NCBI GenBank assembly: GCA_963575745.1
Contig: CAUYUJ010015272.1
Location: 111,001-175,000 of the forward strand
Reading direction: 5' to 3'
Source: Prorocentrum cordatum
Taxonomy: Eukaryota > Sar > Dinophyceae > Prorocentrales > Prorocentraceae
Length of the DNA: 64,000 bases
Shown here: in pieces, positions 32,263 to 42,201 of the stretch
How positions within the stretch are numbered: the stretch's first letter is position 1
Layout of the letters: each line of letters begins with the position of its first letter
Notes under the pieces: generated by a model
The model's database searches: none
Told to the model about the DNA's origin: nothing
The model's input: the letters and a program-made list of their open reading frames with translations, nothing else
Program-made: the position numbers and the translations under genes

Positions 32263-34330
32263 GCAAGGTGGGGAAGCGGCGACTGCTGGCGCGAAGTGGG
32301 CACGAGCAGCGGCAGTTCAGCGCGCGAGCCGGGGGCCCCGAGAGGCCCGCCTAACGTTGCGTGTGAGGGGGACGCTGCTTCAGGCCCTTCAGCCACCCCG
32401 TGGAGAAGCTCGGCAGGGCTTCGGAGCCCCCCCTCGCGGCCGCGAGGTTACCTCGGGGGGCCAGGGGGGTGGGGCACCCCGGCCCAGGTCGGAAGTCGCC
32501 CGCGGAGCACGGCACGTGATGACGATCGGGGCACCCCGACGGATCGCGGTGCTAGTGCTGCGCACGGTGGCATGCGCAGGCAGGGGCTGGGGCTGCGCGC
32601 GACCGCCGCGAGGGCGAAGCCGGGAACCCTGGGGGCGGCCGCAGGACCTGGATGGCGGACGCGCGCAGGTCACGTCCAGGGGCGTGAGGGGAGGCGACTG
32701 GGCAGGCCCCCGCGCCGCGGGCCAGAACCGTCGACCCTGTCAGGATGTCGGGTTCCCGCGGGACGTTCAAGAAGGGCCCCCTCTGGTGGCCTATGGGTCT
32801 GGGCGATGAGAGGGGCGGGGGTCGACCTGGCCATTCTCCCGCGGATCTCGCTTGGATTGGCCCTGGCCAACCGATCGGCCCCGTGGCGGGGGGGCCCTCC
32901 CCATCTTCCCGCGCCCTGGTCTCTTGTCACCTGGATGCGACGGCGCCCGAGCGGGCCGGGATATTGGTCGGACAGCTCCCTGCCTGAGTTTGGCCCAGGA
33001 GCTGGACCTCTCGGCGTAAACATTGCGCCTGGAGACGGGGCTGGCCAATTTCCCGCGCGCGCAGCGGCGTGCGAGCCCCCCCGGGGCGGACGCAGAGATG
33101 TCCACGCGGCGTTGCCCTGCGACCAGCGGGGTCCGCGACCGTGACCCCCCGCTGGGCGCAATTCGCGGGCGGCCACAGCGCCCCGCCCAGGGTTGCAGAC
33201 CAGGGGGGGCAGTTAAGAACCCGAGTGGCCCATGCATGATTATGCCGCGGCTGGGCACTGACACTGATAAGAGTCTGCAGGGGCCACCAGACATAGGATC
33301 CCACGTGGACCTGGTGCAGTGGCCACGCGGCTGCCTGTTCCTGGTGGATCGGATTTTTCTTTCCAGGTCGCTGCAAGGGGTGGGCATGGCCGCGAGGCAT
33401 GGGGGGCTCGGCCCCGACCCCCACCAGGTTCTGGCCGCGCATGTTGCTGCCGCTAGGCGGGCAGCTACCGCGGGGCCCTCCTGGGGCCGATGCCGCGACC
33501 TCCGAGCGAGGAGCATTGCCTGGCCGCGTGGCCGCGCATCGGCTCTCGCTGGGCAGGCGATCACTGCGACGACCTTGGGCCTCGCGACGGCCTCGTGGAC
33601 GGGCGAGAGCTTCCGCTGCATGAGTGCACGATGGCCAGAAGGGGAGACGCGGTACTGAGCGATGCTGATGGAGGTCGCACCCGCTTCCCAAGCCACGCTG
33701 CCCTGCTGGGCAGGCCCCGGCGGCGGATTCTGGCCCTTCAGGGCCGCGCAGCCGGCCCCGGTAGTCGCAGTGGCGGCAGCGCCGCGGACGCCAGCGCCCG
33801 GTCGGGAACGCTGACGCCGGGCGCGGTCGCCTTCAGTCTTTGGACTCGCCGCTTGGACGCCCGGCCCATGGCCTGGATCTCCCGGGGGATCACGTCCTGG
33901 CGCACCTGGCGCGCGCGGCCGCTAGGCATGCACTGGCAGCCAGCAACCTGCGCGAATCCCCGAGAGTGGTCGACTACGCGGAAACCTGGCTGATCGCCGA
34001 GCTGCTACGAGCCTGGGAGCGCGACGCAGATTTGGCCGTTGATCCGCTCCGACCGCCCGTTGGCCATGCCGCCTCGGCAGGCGCCAGGCGGGCCGCTGGC
34101 TCTCTCGCCGAGCTGTGCGGTATATCGGTCGCCAGGGCTTGAGGATCTGTGCATCCAGATCCGGGTTCCTACCTCCGTGCGCCCCCAGCTTTCCCTGGCT
34201 TCTGGCCGCATTCGCCGTCGGGGGGCGCGCAGGTCGCGGCTAGGATCGGCCAGGCAGTGGCGCCGCTGCCGCGGGCGCTCTCATCGGAGTTGGCGATCCA
34301 CCCCTAGCTGAACTCCACGGCTCCGATGTA

Positions 34331-34762
34331 GTGCGGCTGGTCAGGGCGGGCGGCCTACCAGCCGAATTCGGCCTTCCAGAGAGCGACCAGCTCTTCGGAC
34401 TAAGGAGTGAGCGGGGCCTGGGCATGAGTTGCGACGAGAGAGACGCTGCGGCCGCCGCGCTGAGCGCCCTCGCGGGTATGGCTGAGCACGACCGTCTGCC
34501 CGCATCTCGGCTCGCGCAGTCCGAGCCGCTCGGCGCGGCCGTTATGTGCGCCCTCGTCACCAGCATGAGGCAGGGCAGCCCGGCCGAGCTGCGACAGCTG
34601 ACTGCCATTCCTGCGAGCGAGTTGCCTGGCCTGGGCCCTGTCTACTCCAGGGTGGGTGGAGATCCGGGGGGCGCGCCGATGGATGAGGACGACGGCGCTC
34701 GCATAGGCGAGTTACACAACCAGCAGCGCACGCGGGCAGCTTCCCCGGCCCTGGGCAACTGA
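34331..34762 (+). CDS. Unknown ORF block in GC-rich region
   Basis: A 143-codon frame, MRLVRAGGLPAEFGLPESDQ onwards, Ala-rich and helical in the middle (DERDAAAAALSALAGMAEHD, AVMCALVTSMRQGSPAEL), with an acidic tail (MDEDDGARIGE). It has no domain and its neighbours on either side are in other frames. It is probably a piece of the larger decayed reading frame of this region. Confidence 0.3.
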   Translation: MRLVRAGGLPAEFGLPESDQLFGLRSERGLGMSCDERDAAAAALSALAGMAEHDRLPASRLAQSEPLGAAVMCALVTSMRQGSPAELRQLTAIPASELPGLGPVYSRVGGDPGGAPMDEDDGARIGELHNQQRTRAASPALGN

Positions 34763-34862
34763 GGGGAGCCGGGCTGCAGAGACTCGCGACCGAAAACAGT
34801 CGCCTTCTGCAGTCGGCTGGGCGGCATTCCACATTCGGCTGCCCAGCCTGGGAGCGCATCCT

Positions 34863-35579
34863 ATGCCTACGCGCCTCCGTCTGGGAGTCAGCCACTCTCC
34901 TGGCCAGGCAAGCGCCGCAGAACACCCTCTCCCAGCGCCGAGCGGCCCTGGCAAGTTTCCATGCCGAGTGGCCCGGTGGCAGAATCGCCATGTCAGCGTA
35001 ATGGAAGGAGCCGTAGCTGTCCTGGGGGACGAGGCTGCACCCCTCTCCCGCGCGACAGAGGTCCTAATCCCAGCGCCAGCTGCGAATGGCGACCTCCATC
35101 CTCCGTTGCAGGCAAGAGTCATGCAGGCGGCAGACCCAGACAGACTCTTGCAAAACACAGACCTCCCAGTGGCGGGTAGCGGTAGCAGCGGCATCGATGA
35201 CGGACGCGCTGCATGCCTCAGAGCCTTACTGCTTGAACTAGCCATGATTAGGCGCGCCATCTGGCAGAGGGCCATGCCCGACGGCTACACCTGGGGCAGC
35301 GTGCTGGGCAACGTCATATGTGGCACTGCCACGCCTGCGACTAGGGGCAACCTTCGCCGTGCCCTCATGCAGCATGGCGATGACCTGCAAGGATGCCACG
35401 GAATGGTTGGCTGGTGGTTGAGGCACGGGGTCAGCACCAGGGAACGGGCAGCGCAGGTGCTGCTTGCCGAGGCCGACGCATCCATGTGCTGGTGCACGAG
35501 CGAGTCATGGTTGCGGCCGACCCCGTGGGGCACCTGCAGGACGCCATCGTGTGCGGCGGGCGCGGCGAAGAGCGAGTGA
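34863..35579 (+). CDS. Unknown ORF block in GC-rich region
   Basis: A 238-codon frame whose central 150 residues look protein-like: GAVAVLGDEAAPLSRATEV, ACLRALLLELAMIRRAIWQR, GNLRRALMQHGDDLQGCHG. Near 35490 the likely continuation (VLVHERVMVAADPVGHLQDA) moves to another frame, so a frameshift is inferred. No family is recognised. Confidence 0.35.
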   Translation: MPTRLRLGVSHSPGQASAAEHPLPAPSGPGKFPCRVARWQNRHVSVMEGAVAVLGDEAAPLSRATEVLIPAPAANGDLHPPLQARVMQAADPDRLLQNTDLPVAGSGSSGIDDGRAACLRALLLELAMIRRAIWQRAMPDGYTWGSVLGNVICGTATPATRGNLRRALMQHGDDLQGCHGMVGWWLRHGVSTRERAAQVLLAEADASMCWCTSESWLRPTPWGTCRTPSCAAGAAKSE

Positions 35580-36433
35580 CCGCCAGCCAGGCCGCTGGCG
35601 CGGCCAGGGCCGCGTCAGGTGCCAGGTGGCGAGCGGCCCGCCCGAGGCGACCCCCCGCCTGGAGGTGCGGCCAGCCTGGCCTGGGAGATTGCCCCAGGAC
35701 GTGACAGCAGTCAAACCGATGACAACGACAATCCATACGACATGGCCCTCGACGGAGCATTGACTCCGCCTTGGCGAAGCAGCCCGCGACGCTGGCCAGC
35801 CCCTGCGCTCCCTCGACGGCACCTATATCCTTTTCAGAAGGCACCCGCTGGACGACAGGATCGAAGCAGCGCGGGGGTGCAGTGGCCGTGGAATTGGCAG
35901 CCCTGCGCTCGGCAAGCGATGGGGTCACGGAACCCGCAATGCCCGCAGGAGAAGAGGGCGTAAAGGTCAGCGGCGCTGCTGCCGCGCAGCTCCTAAACCA
36001 CTTGCGCGACGCTGCCAGTCCCGGCCAGGCCCGGCAGCTCGGAAAAGGCGATTGCGCTCTGCATCCGACCCCACTTCCGTTCCCTCCTGCTCCTCAGGCT
36101 TGTCGCGCGAAGGTTTGCACCTCGCCCTTGGAGGCCCTGGCCCGCTGGGTGGATCGCGCCGGGGCGCGCCGCCCTCGGCAACTCAGCGAAACAGCCCGCT
36201 GTGCATCACAAGGGCCAGCGGGCATGGAGCCCTACGGAGTCATGCCTGCCGCCGTCTTGCGCGGCACTATTCGCCCCCCGACAAACCCCGAGAGAGTTCG
36301 GAATGTGGGGGGCCCCCCAGGGCCGAGGGCTGAGGCTCCAGGGATTCGGCGAAGGACCAGAGGGCGCGCCCACTCCGTGCCCAGAGGCACGGAGGCGGAT
36401 TTCTTGTGTTGCAGAGGCTTCTTTGAGACATGA

Positions 36434-37393
36434 TCTTTTGATCTAAAGTTTTCTGAGTGCGCGGTGTTATTTGAAGGGGGCGGGGGGGGGGGCTGTCGCT
36501 ATCCGATTGGGTTGGGATGGTCTGCTTTCATGCAGAACATACAGCGATAGGGCAAACTCGCATGGAAATTGCAATGTCCCAGGGGGTCCTTTTTACCCTG
36601 GAGGGTGAGGGTGGTGGAGTCTATCTTTCTTTTGAAAGGAGAGGGGGAATCTACCGAGTGCAACCTATGGAGTGCTTGCGTGCACTGTATGGGGTGGGAG
36701 CCTGGGCTCGGGACTTCTACAGGCTGGGAACGCATGTAGCGGGACCTTTTGGGGCGGGGGCCTAAACCCTCATTCGTTTGGCCCAGCCGTGCAGGATGAC
36801 GGGAAGCGCCCTTGGCGTGGACCGTTTGTTGGTGGTAGACATGAATTTTGGGGCGCGGGGCGCGCTTTGGAATCGCGCTGGCGGGTGGCGGGAAGCGTCC
36901 TCGAGGTGCGAGAAGCGAGCTGGACGTTCTGGCTGAATCTGCATCATGTCTTAAACTATCATACTCCATGGAGTTCGGGGACGCAACCTTTTTTCGCTGG
37001 CGGATGACAGGGGGCGCGCGTAGATTTGAAGAGTCGCGCGATGGGCGTCGGTTCCTGCCCAGAGGGAAATATGTTCAATTGGGGGGGGGTCAGAGGGGGG
37101 AAGGGCTCGGGATCGCTCCGTCGCCAAGGCCTGGCGGATAACGGGAAGCGCGCATGGGCTCGAAGAGTCGCGCGATGGACGTTGGTGTAGACCCGGAGGG
37201 AAATCTCTTACTAATGGTGGCGTTTCTTCCGTGTCAGCGGGGTCGTGAGCCCCCTCGCAGCATGATTCTCAGTCGATAGCGAGACTTGTTTCGTTTCTTC
37301 TTCTTCTGCGCGCCATCGCTAGTCGAAGTTGCTTACGCTGGGGGGCCGAACGTTCGGTGACGGCGCGATCGCCGCGGAGTTCCGCGCCATCTG
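36434..37393. other. No gene recognised
   Basis: A G run at about 36479-36492, scattered GTGCAACCTATGG-like words near 36660, and mixed sequence. No coding support up to the endonuclease of LINE C. Confidence 0.5.
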
Positions 37394-37612
37394 ATGACGT
37401 CGAGGATCGGAGCGAGCCAGTGCACAGCACGAGGAGCTATCACCGCGCCTGCCGAGCCACACTCGCCAGAGGGCGAGTGTGGTTTCAAGGGGGCCCTGTG
37501 CGCTGGCCAGGGCGCAGTGGCGAAGCTATGCCGAGTGGCGGCGCACAGCGGCGTGGCGCTCCCACCTTCACTTCCCCCGCCGACCCATTGTGTCCCACGC
37601 CGCGGCTGCGTC

Positions 37613-38360
37613 AAGATGTGGTCGTGCAACGCCGAGACACTGCTCATGCCTGGCCGCTTGGGCGAAGTTATTCGACATGCGGCGGCTGCCCGCGTCGACG
37701 TTATTGCCCTGCAGGGCGCCGCGCCCTCCGTCGAACACATCATCATCGCGCCTTCCCCGCGCTCGGCTCGCCACTTGAAGGGCGGGGTTGCCATTGCTAT
37801 ATCCCAGCGAATTGCTTCGCGGGAGGAGATTGCAGTCACGCACGGGTGGCAACTGGGGAGGCAAGTGGGCATTCGGGCCCCACGCGAGTCCCACTGTGGA
37901 TACGCCCTAGCTGACAAGCCCCAAGCCCGACCCATCACAGCAGCCGCCCACGCGGCATGCCGACGCGACAAGGGCGAGTTCTTTGACAATATGAATCGCG
38001 CGCTGGGCTGCATCCCCGCTCGCTGTGCTCCATTACTGGCCAAGTGTGGCAACGGTGGCACGGCGCCGTCGCTAAGTGAAGTAGGACATGCCAGTTCGCG
38101 GCGACGGCATCGACCGCAGTGGACCGAGAACGGACGACGCCCCCATGACATCCTCTCCCAATACAGCGTGCGTGCCCTTAACGACTTCGGCCCAGCAGCA
38201 GGGCGCAGTGCCGCATGGAGGAACCCTGACGGTCAGGGTGAGACGCGGATCGATCACATCGCCACGTCGCGCAGTTCGGCCTCCCAGGATTCCGCGCGGG
38301 TCATTCGTGAGGCCCCGCTGGCCTTGGGCCCCTCTAGAGATCATATGATAGTCGAGGCCT
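37613..38360 (+). pseudogene. LINE C endonuclease domain
   Basis: VKMWSCNAETLLMPGRLGEV and RVDVIALQGAAPSVEHIIIA form the N-terminal strand-and-loop part of an exonuclease-endonuclease-phosphatase fold. AWRNPDGQGETRIDHIATS near 38215-38270 and SRDHMIVEASV near 38330-38360 are its C-terminal Asp and Asp-His motifs. The middle, where the GDxNAR block should lie (38000-38200), is scrambled by apparent frameshifts. The domain would nick target DNA in an active element. Confidence 0.75.
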
Positions 38361-38603
38361 CTGTCCGAGTGGGTCGACATTTTACTGAGCGACCTCCCAG
38401 GGCGCCGACGCCAACGTGCCGCCGTCAACAGATCCGGAGTTCTCTCCAGCGCTGGTCCACCGCCGAGGCGGAGGACCCAGGCCGTGGAGGCCCACTGGCC
38501 ACCGCTATCAGCGACGCGCTGCGCTTCCAGGACCGCGCGAGCCACGCCATTGCCTCCGTGGACCAGGCCCTTGCGCAGACCTCCCCCTGCCAACTATTGC
38601 GAC

Positions 38604-39060
38604 TTCTTGGAGCTGGCAGTGGCCTCGGCCGCGAGCGACTTCCTCGCGCTCGAGCAGGAGCGCCAGTTCTTTGCCTTCTCTTCCGGTACGGCCCGACTGA
38701 TCAAGCATAAGCAGGAGGCCATCAGGTGGGCCACCTGGCTCGCCGACCAACGAGTTCCTACTGGTGTGCTTCTCACGGCGCAGACCAGAGCTCGACCCCT
38801 CTCACTCGCCGCTAAACGAGCTACGCGCGCTGAGCGACGCCAGGCAGTCGCCGACTTCGCAGACGAGGCCACCGCTGCGGCTCGCCAGAACGACCCCAGG
38901 AAGTGCTACAATATCATCAATCGGATAGCCCCCAAACCGACGCCAGCTGCAGTTACTGTGGTGGGACCCGACGGACTGCCCTGCATGGGCGCGATCACGG
39001 AGACCCAGGCTCGCAAGCGGGCGCTGCGAAACATCTTCAAATGCATTGAGACCCCCCTCA
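38604..39060 (+). pseudogene. LINE C linker between endonuclease and RT
   Basis: The frame changes near 38600. The segment reads FLELAVASAASDFLALEQER, RAERRQAVADFADEATAAAR, KCYNIINRIAPKPTPAAVTV and VVGPDGLPCMGAITETQARK. This Arg/Ala-rich helical region followed by a DGxxxxxxxE-type block is the usual bridge in these elements. It ends shortly before a C/T-run interruption. Confidence 0.7.
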
Positions 39061-39178
39061 ACGAACGCCCACCACCTGCAGCGCCACCTCCGGCGACTAC
39101 GGAAGCCCAACCGCTCCAGCACCTGCCCCACTGCATCACCAGGAGCCCGTTTCTTTATTGCTTGGGGCATGACGGGCG

Positions 39179-39435
39179 TCATGGCCCCCCCCCCCCCCCC
39201 CCCCCTATGACGTAACGCCCCCCCCCCCCCCCAGTGCGCTCCGGGCACTGCCGCCGTGCGCATTGGGATCCGCGTAGGTGTCCGCGTAGGAATCCGCATC
39301 GGTGTCTGGTCCGCAGTCGTCGTGGTCGTCGTCGTTGTCGTCGTCGTCCGTCGTCGTCGCTCGTGGTTCGTCGCTCGTTGCTCATCGTCGTCGCGCGCGT
39401 GGACGTGGCTGGAGCTTGTTTTTTTGTCACGCACA

Positions 39436-39471
<36 letters not shown>

Positions 39472-39960
39472 CTGTTCTAAGCACGCAGGCACTGTGGTGT
39501 ACGCCAGCGCTGCGTCGCACGCGGATGCTGCGGTGTAGACAGGCGCTGCGGCGTGCACAGGCGCTGCGGTGCACGCAAGCACTGTGGTGCACGCAGGCGC
39601 TGTATTGCACGTGGTTGCTGCGGTGTATGTACACCGGCGCTGTAGTGTCCCCACGTATTTTGGTATACACAGGCGGTGCGTTGCACGCGGCTGTTGCGGT
39701 GTGCGCAGGCGCTAAGGTGCACACGCGCGGTGCGGTGCGCGCGATCGTTGTGGTGTACACAGGCGCAGTGGGCGGACTGCCACCTACATGCTGCTCGCGT
39801 CGTCGTCGTCGTCGTCGTCGCTCGTCGCTCGTCGTTCGTCGCGTCGTGCGCGCGGGCGCGGCAGTGGTGCCGGAACCGCGCGGCGGGGGGGGGGCGTCGC
39901 GTCGCGCCCCCCCCCCGCCCTCCCCCCCCCAATGACGCGCGTCATCGCCGAACATAAAGA
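39179..39960 (+). repeat. Low-complexity interruption inside LINE C
   Basis: Between linker and RT lie C runs (39182-39203 and 39217-39231), (GTCGTC)n at about 39315-39360, (AT)n at 39437-39470, a run of CAGGCGCTG(C/T)GGTG units of about 15-24 bp at 39485-39770, (GTCGTC)n near 39800 and a C/G-rich block to 39930. None fits the RT protein, so this is an insertion, expansion or intron. Confidence 0.85.
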
Positions 39961-40149
39961 AACGCGCTCTAGCGACGTCGAGCACATCATCGACCTCGCG
40001 CCCAACCACATGGCCGCCCCACCTATCGACGCTACGCCAGGCGGACATCCACGCCCGCGTGGCGTGGCGGCTGGGCTCTGGAAGATGTCGGGTTCGACAG
40101 TTACTACTGCGGCGCAGTCGCTGATCCAGGGCATTGCCAACTGCGCGCA

Positions 40150-40983
40150 GGCCGCCCGCGCAGATCAAAGATGGCGTCGCAGCACAGCTACGCAAGCCCA
40201 AAGGCGATGGCACCAACGCCCGCGATCACTACAGGACGCTCAACATCCTCGACCACCTCGGCAGGGGCGTCACCGAGTTCATGATCCGACTGTTCATCGA
40301 ACAGGCTATCGCCAACATCGAGCTCGCTCAGTTCGGGGCCACGGCGAAGCGTGCCATTCGAGATGCCACAGCGATGATCGACGACATAGTTTGCCGCCTT
40401 CGGGTCGGGGCCAGATACTCCAAGTCGGGTAAACATTATGGTGGGCGTCTTGGTTGACCTGGAGAAGGCCTTCGACCTTCTGCCCAGGGGTGCCATCTGG
40501 TCCGAGGTCCACCGCCTGGTCGAGTCTGCTGGGTTCACCCTCCCGTGCTCCGAATTGCACAACGGCGCCTGCTACTTGTTTAAGGGCCCGAAGTCAGGCC
40601 GAGTGGTGGCGAAGCTAGCTGTCCAACTGGGGGTCCGACAGGGTTCGGTCGAAGGGCCGCTCCTGTTCATCATAGCGTACAATGTCGTGCTCACAGCGCT
40701 TCGCGTTGCCAAGGAGGAGCGCGCCATCCCGCCGATCACTGCCACCCTGGACCTCGAGGACGTCACCGCATGTCTCGATGTATCCCGCGTGTGCTTTGTT
40801 GACAACCTAACCGCGCTTGCTGTCTTCGAATGCTGGACGGATGTCGCCAATTCCGTTACCTTCATCGCGTCAGTGCTGCGGGCCAAGTACTATTACGTGA
40901 ATGTGCCCAAGACGGAGGTCGTTGCAGTGGCTGCTGGCCGCAGCCCCAGAGGCCTCAACAAGGATATCGCTACACGGGGGTGA
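40150..40983 (+). pseudogene. LINE C reverse transcriptase domain
   Basis: Fingers: KDGVAAQLRKPKGDG, RTLNILDHLGRGVTEFMIRL and IELAQFGATAKRAIRDATAM. After a frameshift near 40440 comes motif A, VGVLVDLEKAFDLLPR, with its Asp intact. Motif B is GVRQGSVEGPLLFIIAY (from 40630). The catalytic motif is CFVDNLTALAVF at 40792-40827, where the second Asp of the usual FVDD is Asn (AAC). That substitution would be expected to abolish polymerisation. Confidence 0.85.
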
Positions 40984-42155
40984 TGTGTGACGGACGCCCT
41001 CTCCATCCACAGGGTGCAGCACAGTACTTGGGACTTCAGATTCCAGCCGCTGGGCGGAGCGGCGCGACGGCGGAGGCCCGCGGTCGCGAGGCGAACGTTG
41101 TTCGCGCTCGCCGTGCCACCAAAGTCTTTCGTGAAGGTTTCATCCTTCTTCAGTTCCGTGTGCGACTGGCTCTCATTGGTGCGCGCGATCGCCCTGTGCG
41201 GTCTAGAGGCATGTGTCCTGAGCGACGGGGCCCTGGCCCATCTGGAACGGTGGCAAGCTACAAAGCTCCGCAGTGCGGCGAAGCTTCCAGCCCACGCGAC
41301 AGCGACTACGAACGAGGAGGTGCGCCGCTGGCTCAAGGTGCACACCATCCAGTCTGACTTGCGCTACCGACGACCCTTGTGGTGGATGGGGAATGCTCTT
41401 GCCCATCTTCAAGCCTGCGGCTGCCCCCTATGATGCCCCGATTGCGGTGAGCACGTGCTTGCTGGGTACCTTATCCTTTGAACGGGCGGGCGGAACAACC
41501 GACCGCCGCCGGCAATTGCTTACTGATCTGGCGTGCTTGTTCGCTGCTCTTCTGCCAGAAATGCAATGTCAACCTGCTCTCCTGGGTTCGTTATCCCCCG
41601 GGCTCTTGAGATGGTTCCTAGAGCTCCCTGAGGGTCGATTCGCTATGGTCCGCAGTTTCAGCTCGACGGTAGAGGATCGACGTAAACACTATCGCGCAGG
41701 GGTCCCTGGAGGGCCCGCGGGTGGAGGAGGTGACGGAGGAGCGGGGGGCCATGGTGAGGGAGGTCCTGATGAGGTTAACCATCGCTGCCGCATCTGCAAT
41801 CCTGAGTTTCAGAACATCCGTGCTCTCAACATCCACCTAGGCCGCCAACGCCATGAACAAATGACGGGGGTGGCACCGACGCAGACCCCTCGCTCCAGTG
41901 TGCCAAATGCGGGGCCCAGTTCACAAGAATTGACTCCCTCGATCAACGCGTTCGGGGTCGTTGCCGTGCTGCCGTTTCTGTTAATGCTCAAGCCGTTTCG
42001 GGGGGCCCACCACGACCCCTGCCACCGCCTCCAGCAGCGCGTCTGAATTGGCGCGGATAGCGAAGTCCACCTGGTACCGCCTGTGGACGTTTGGGAAGAG
42101 CGCCTACGCGACATGCGAACTTGATGTTGGTGCACGTTTTTGCCAAGCTCTTTGA
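40984..42155 (+). pseudogene. LINE C C-terminal region with two zinc-finger-like motifs
   Basis: Segments in changing frames: MCDGRPLHPQGAAQYLGLQI, CGLEACVLSDGALAHLERWQ, EVRRWLKVHTIQSDLRYRR, APIAVSTCLLGTLSFERAGG and LLRWFLELPEGRFAMVRSFS. Then come CRICNPEF...H...H (Cys 41786 and 41795, His near 41834 and 41852) and, after a frameshift, CAKCGAQFTRIDSL...C (Cys 41899, 41908, 41962). A final open segment, STWYRLWTFGKSAYATCEL, ends at TGA 42153. Paired C2H2-like fingers at the C-terminus suggest nucleic-acid binding in the parental protein. Confidence 0.75.
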
Positions 42156-42201
42156 TTGCACGCGCTTCCCTTTCATGTCAAGAAAGGTTCCCCCAAGCAG
42201 C

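Larger units (their letters stand above)
30930..36433 (+). pseudogene. GC-rich decayed coding region, unknown product
   Basis: About 5.5 kb of very GC-rich sequence with coding character that jumps between plus-strand frames. Better-preserved blocks are 34331-34762 (ERDAAAAALSALAGMAEHDR), 34863-35500 (RVMQAADPDRLLQNTDLPVA and RAACLRALLLELAMIRRAIW) and 35771-36433 (AVAVELAALRSASDG). No nucleic-acid enzyme domain is recognised. It lies on the same strand and upstream of LINE relic C, so it may be that element's first open reading frame (ORF1, gag-like), but that is inference from position only. It may equally be a separate decayed gene. Confidence 0.4.
37394..42155 (+). mobile_element. LINE relic C (endonuclease, RT, zinc fingers)
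   Basis: The most complete non-LTR retrotransposon in the window, in order: endonuclease (37613-38360), basic linker (38604-39060), a low-complexity interruption (39179-39960), RT (40150-40980), thumb and C-terminal region (40980-41700) and two zinc-finger-like motifs (41786-41964). A last open segment ends at a TGA at 42153. Frames change at least six times. It differs in sequence from relics A and B, and its motif B and catalytic motif are of a different subtype. A GC-rich decayed coding region upstream may be its ORF1. Confidence 0.85.
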
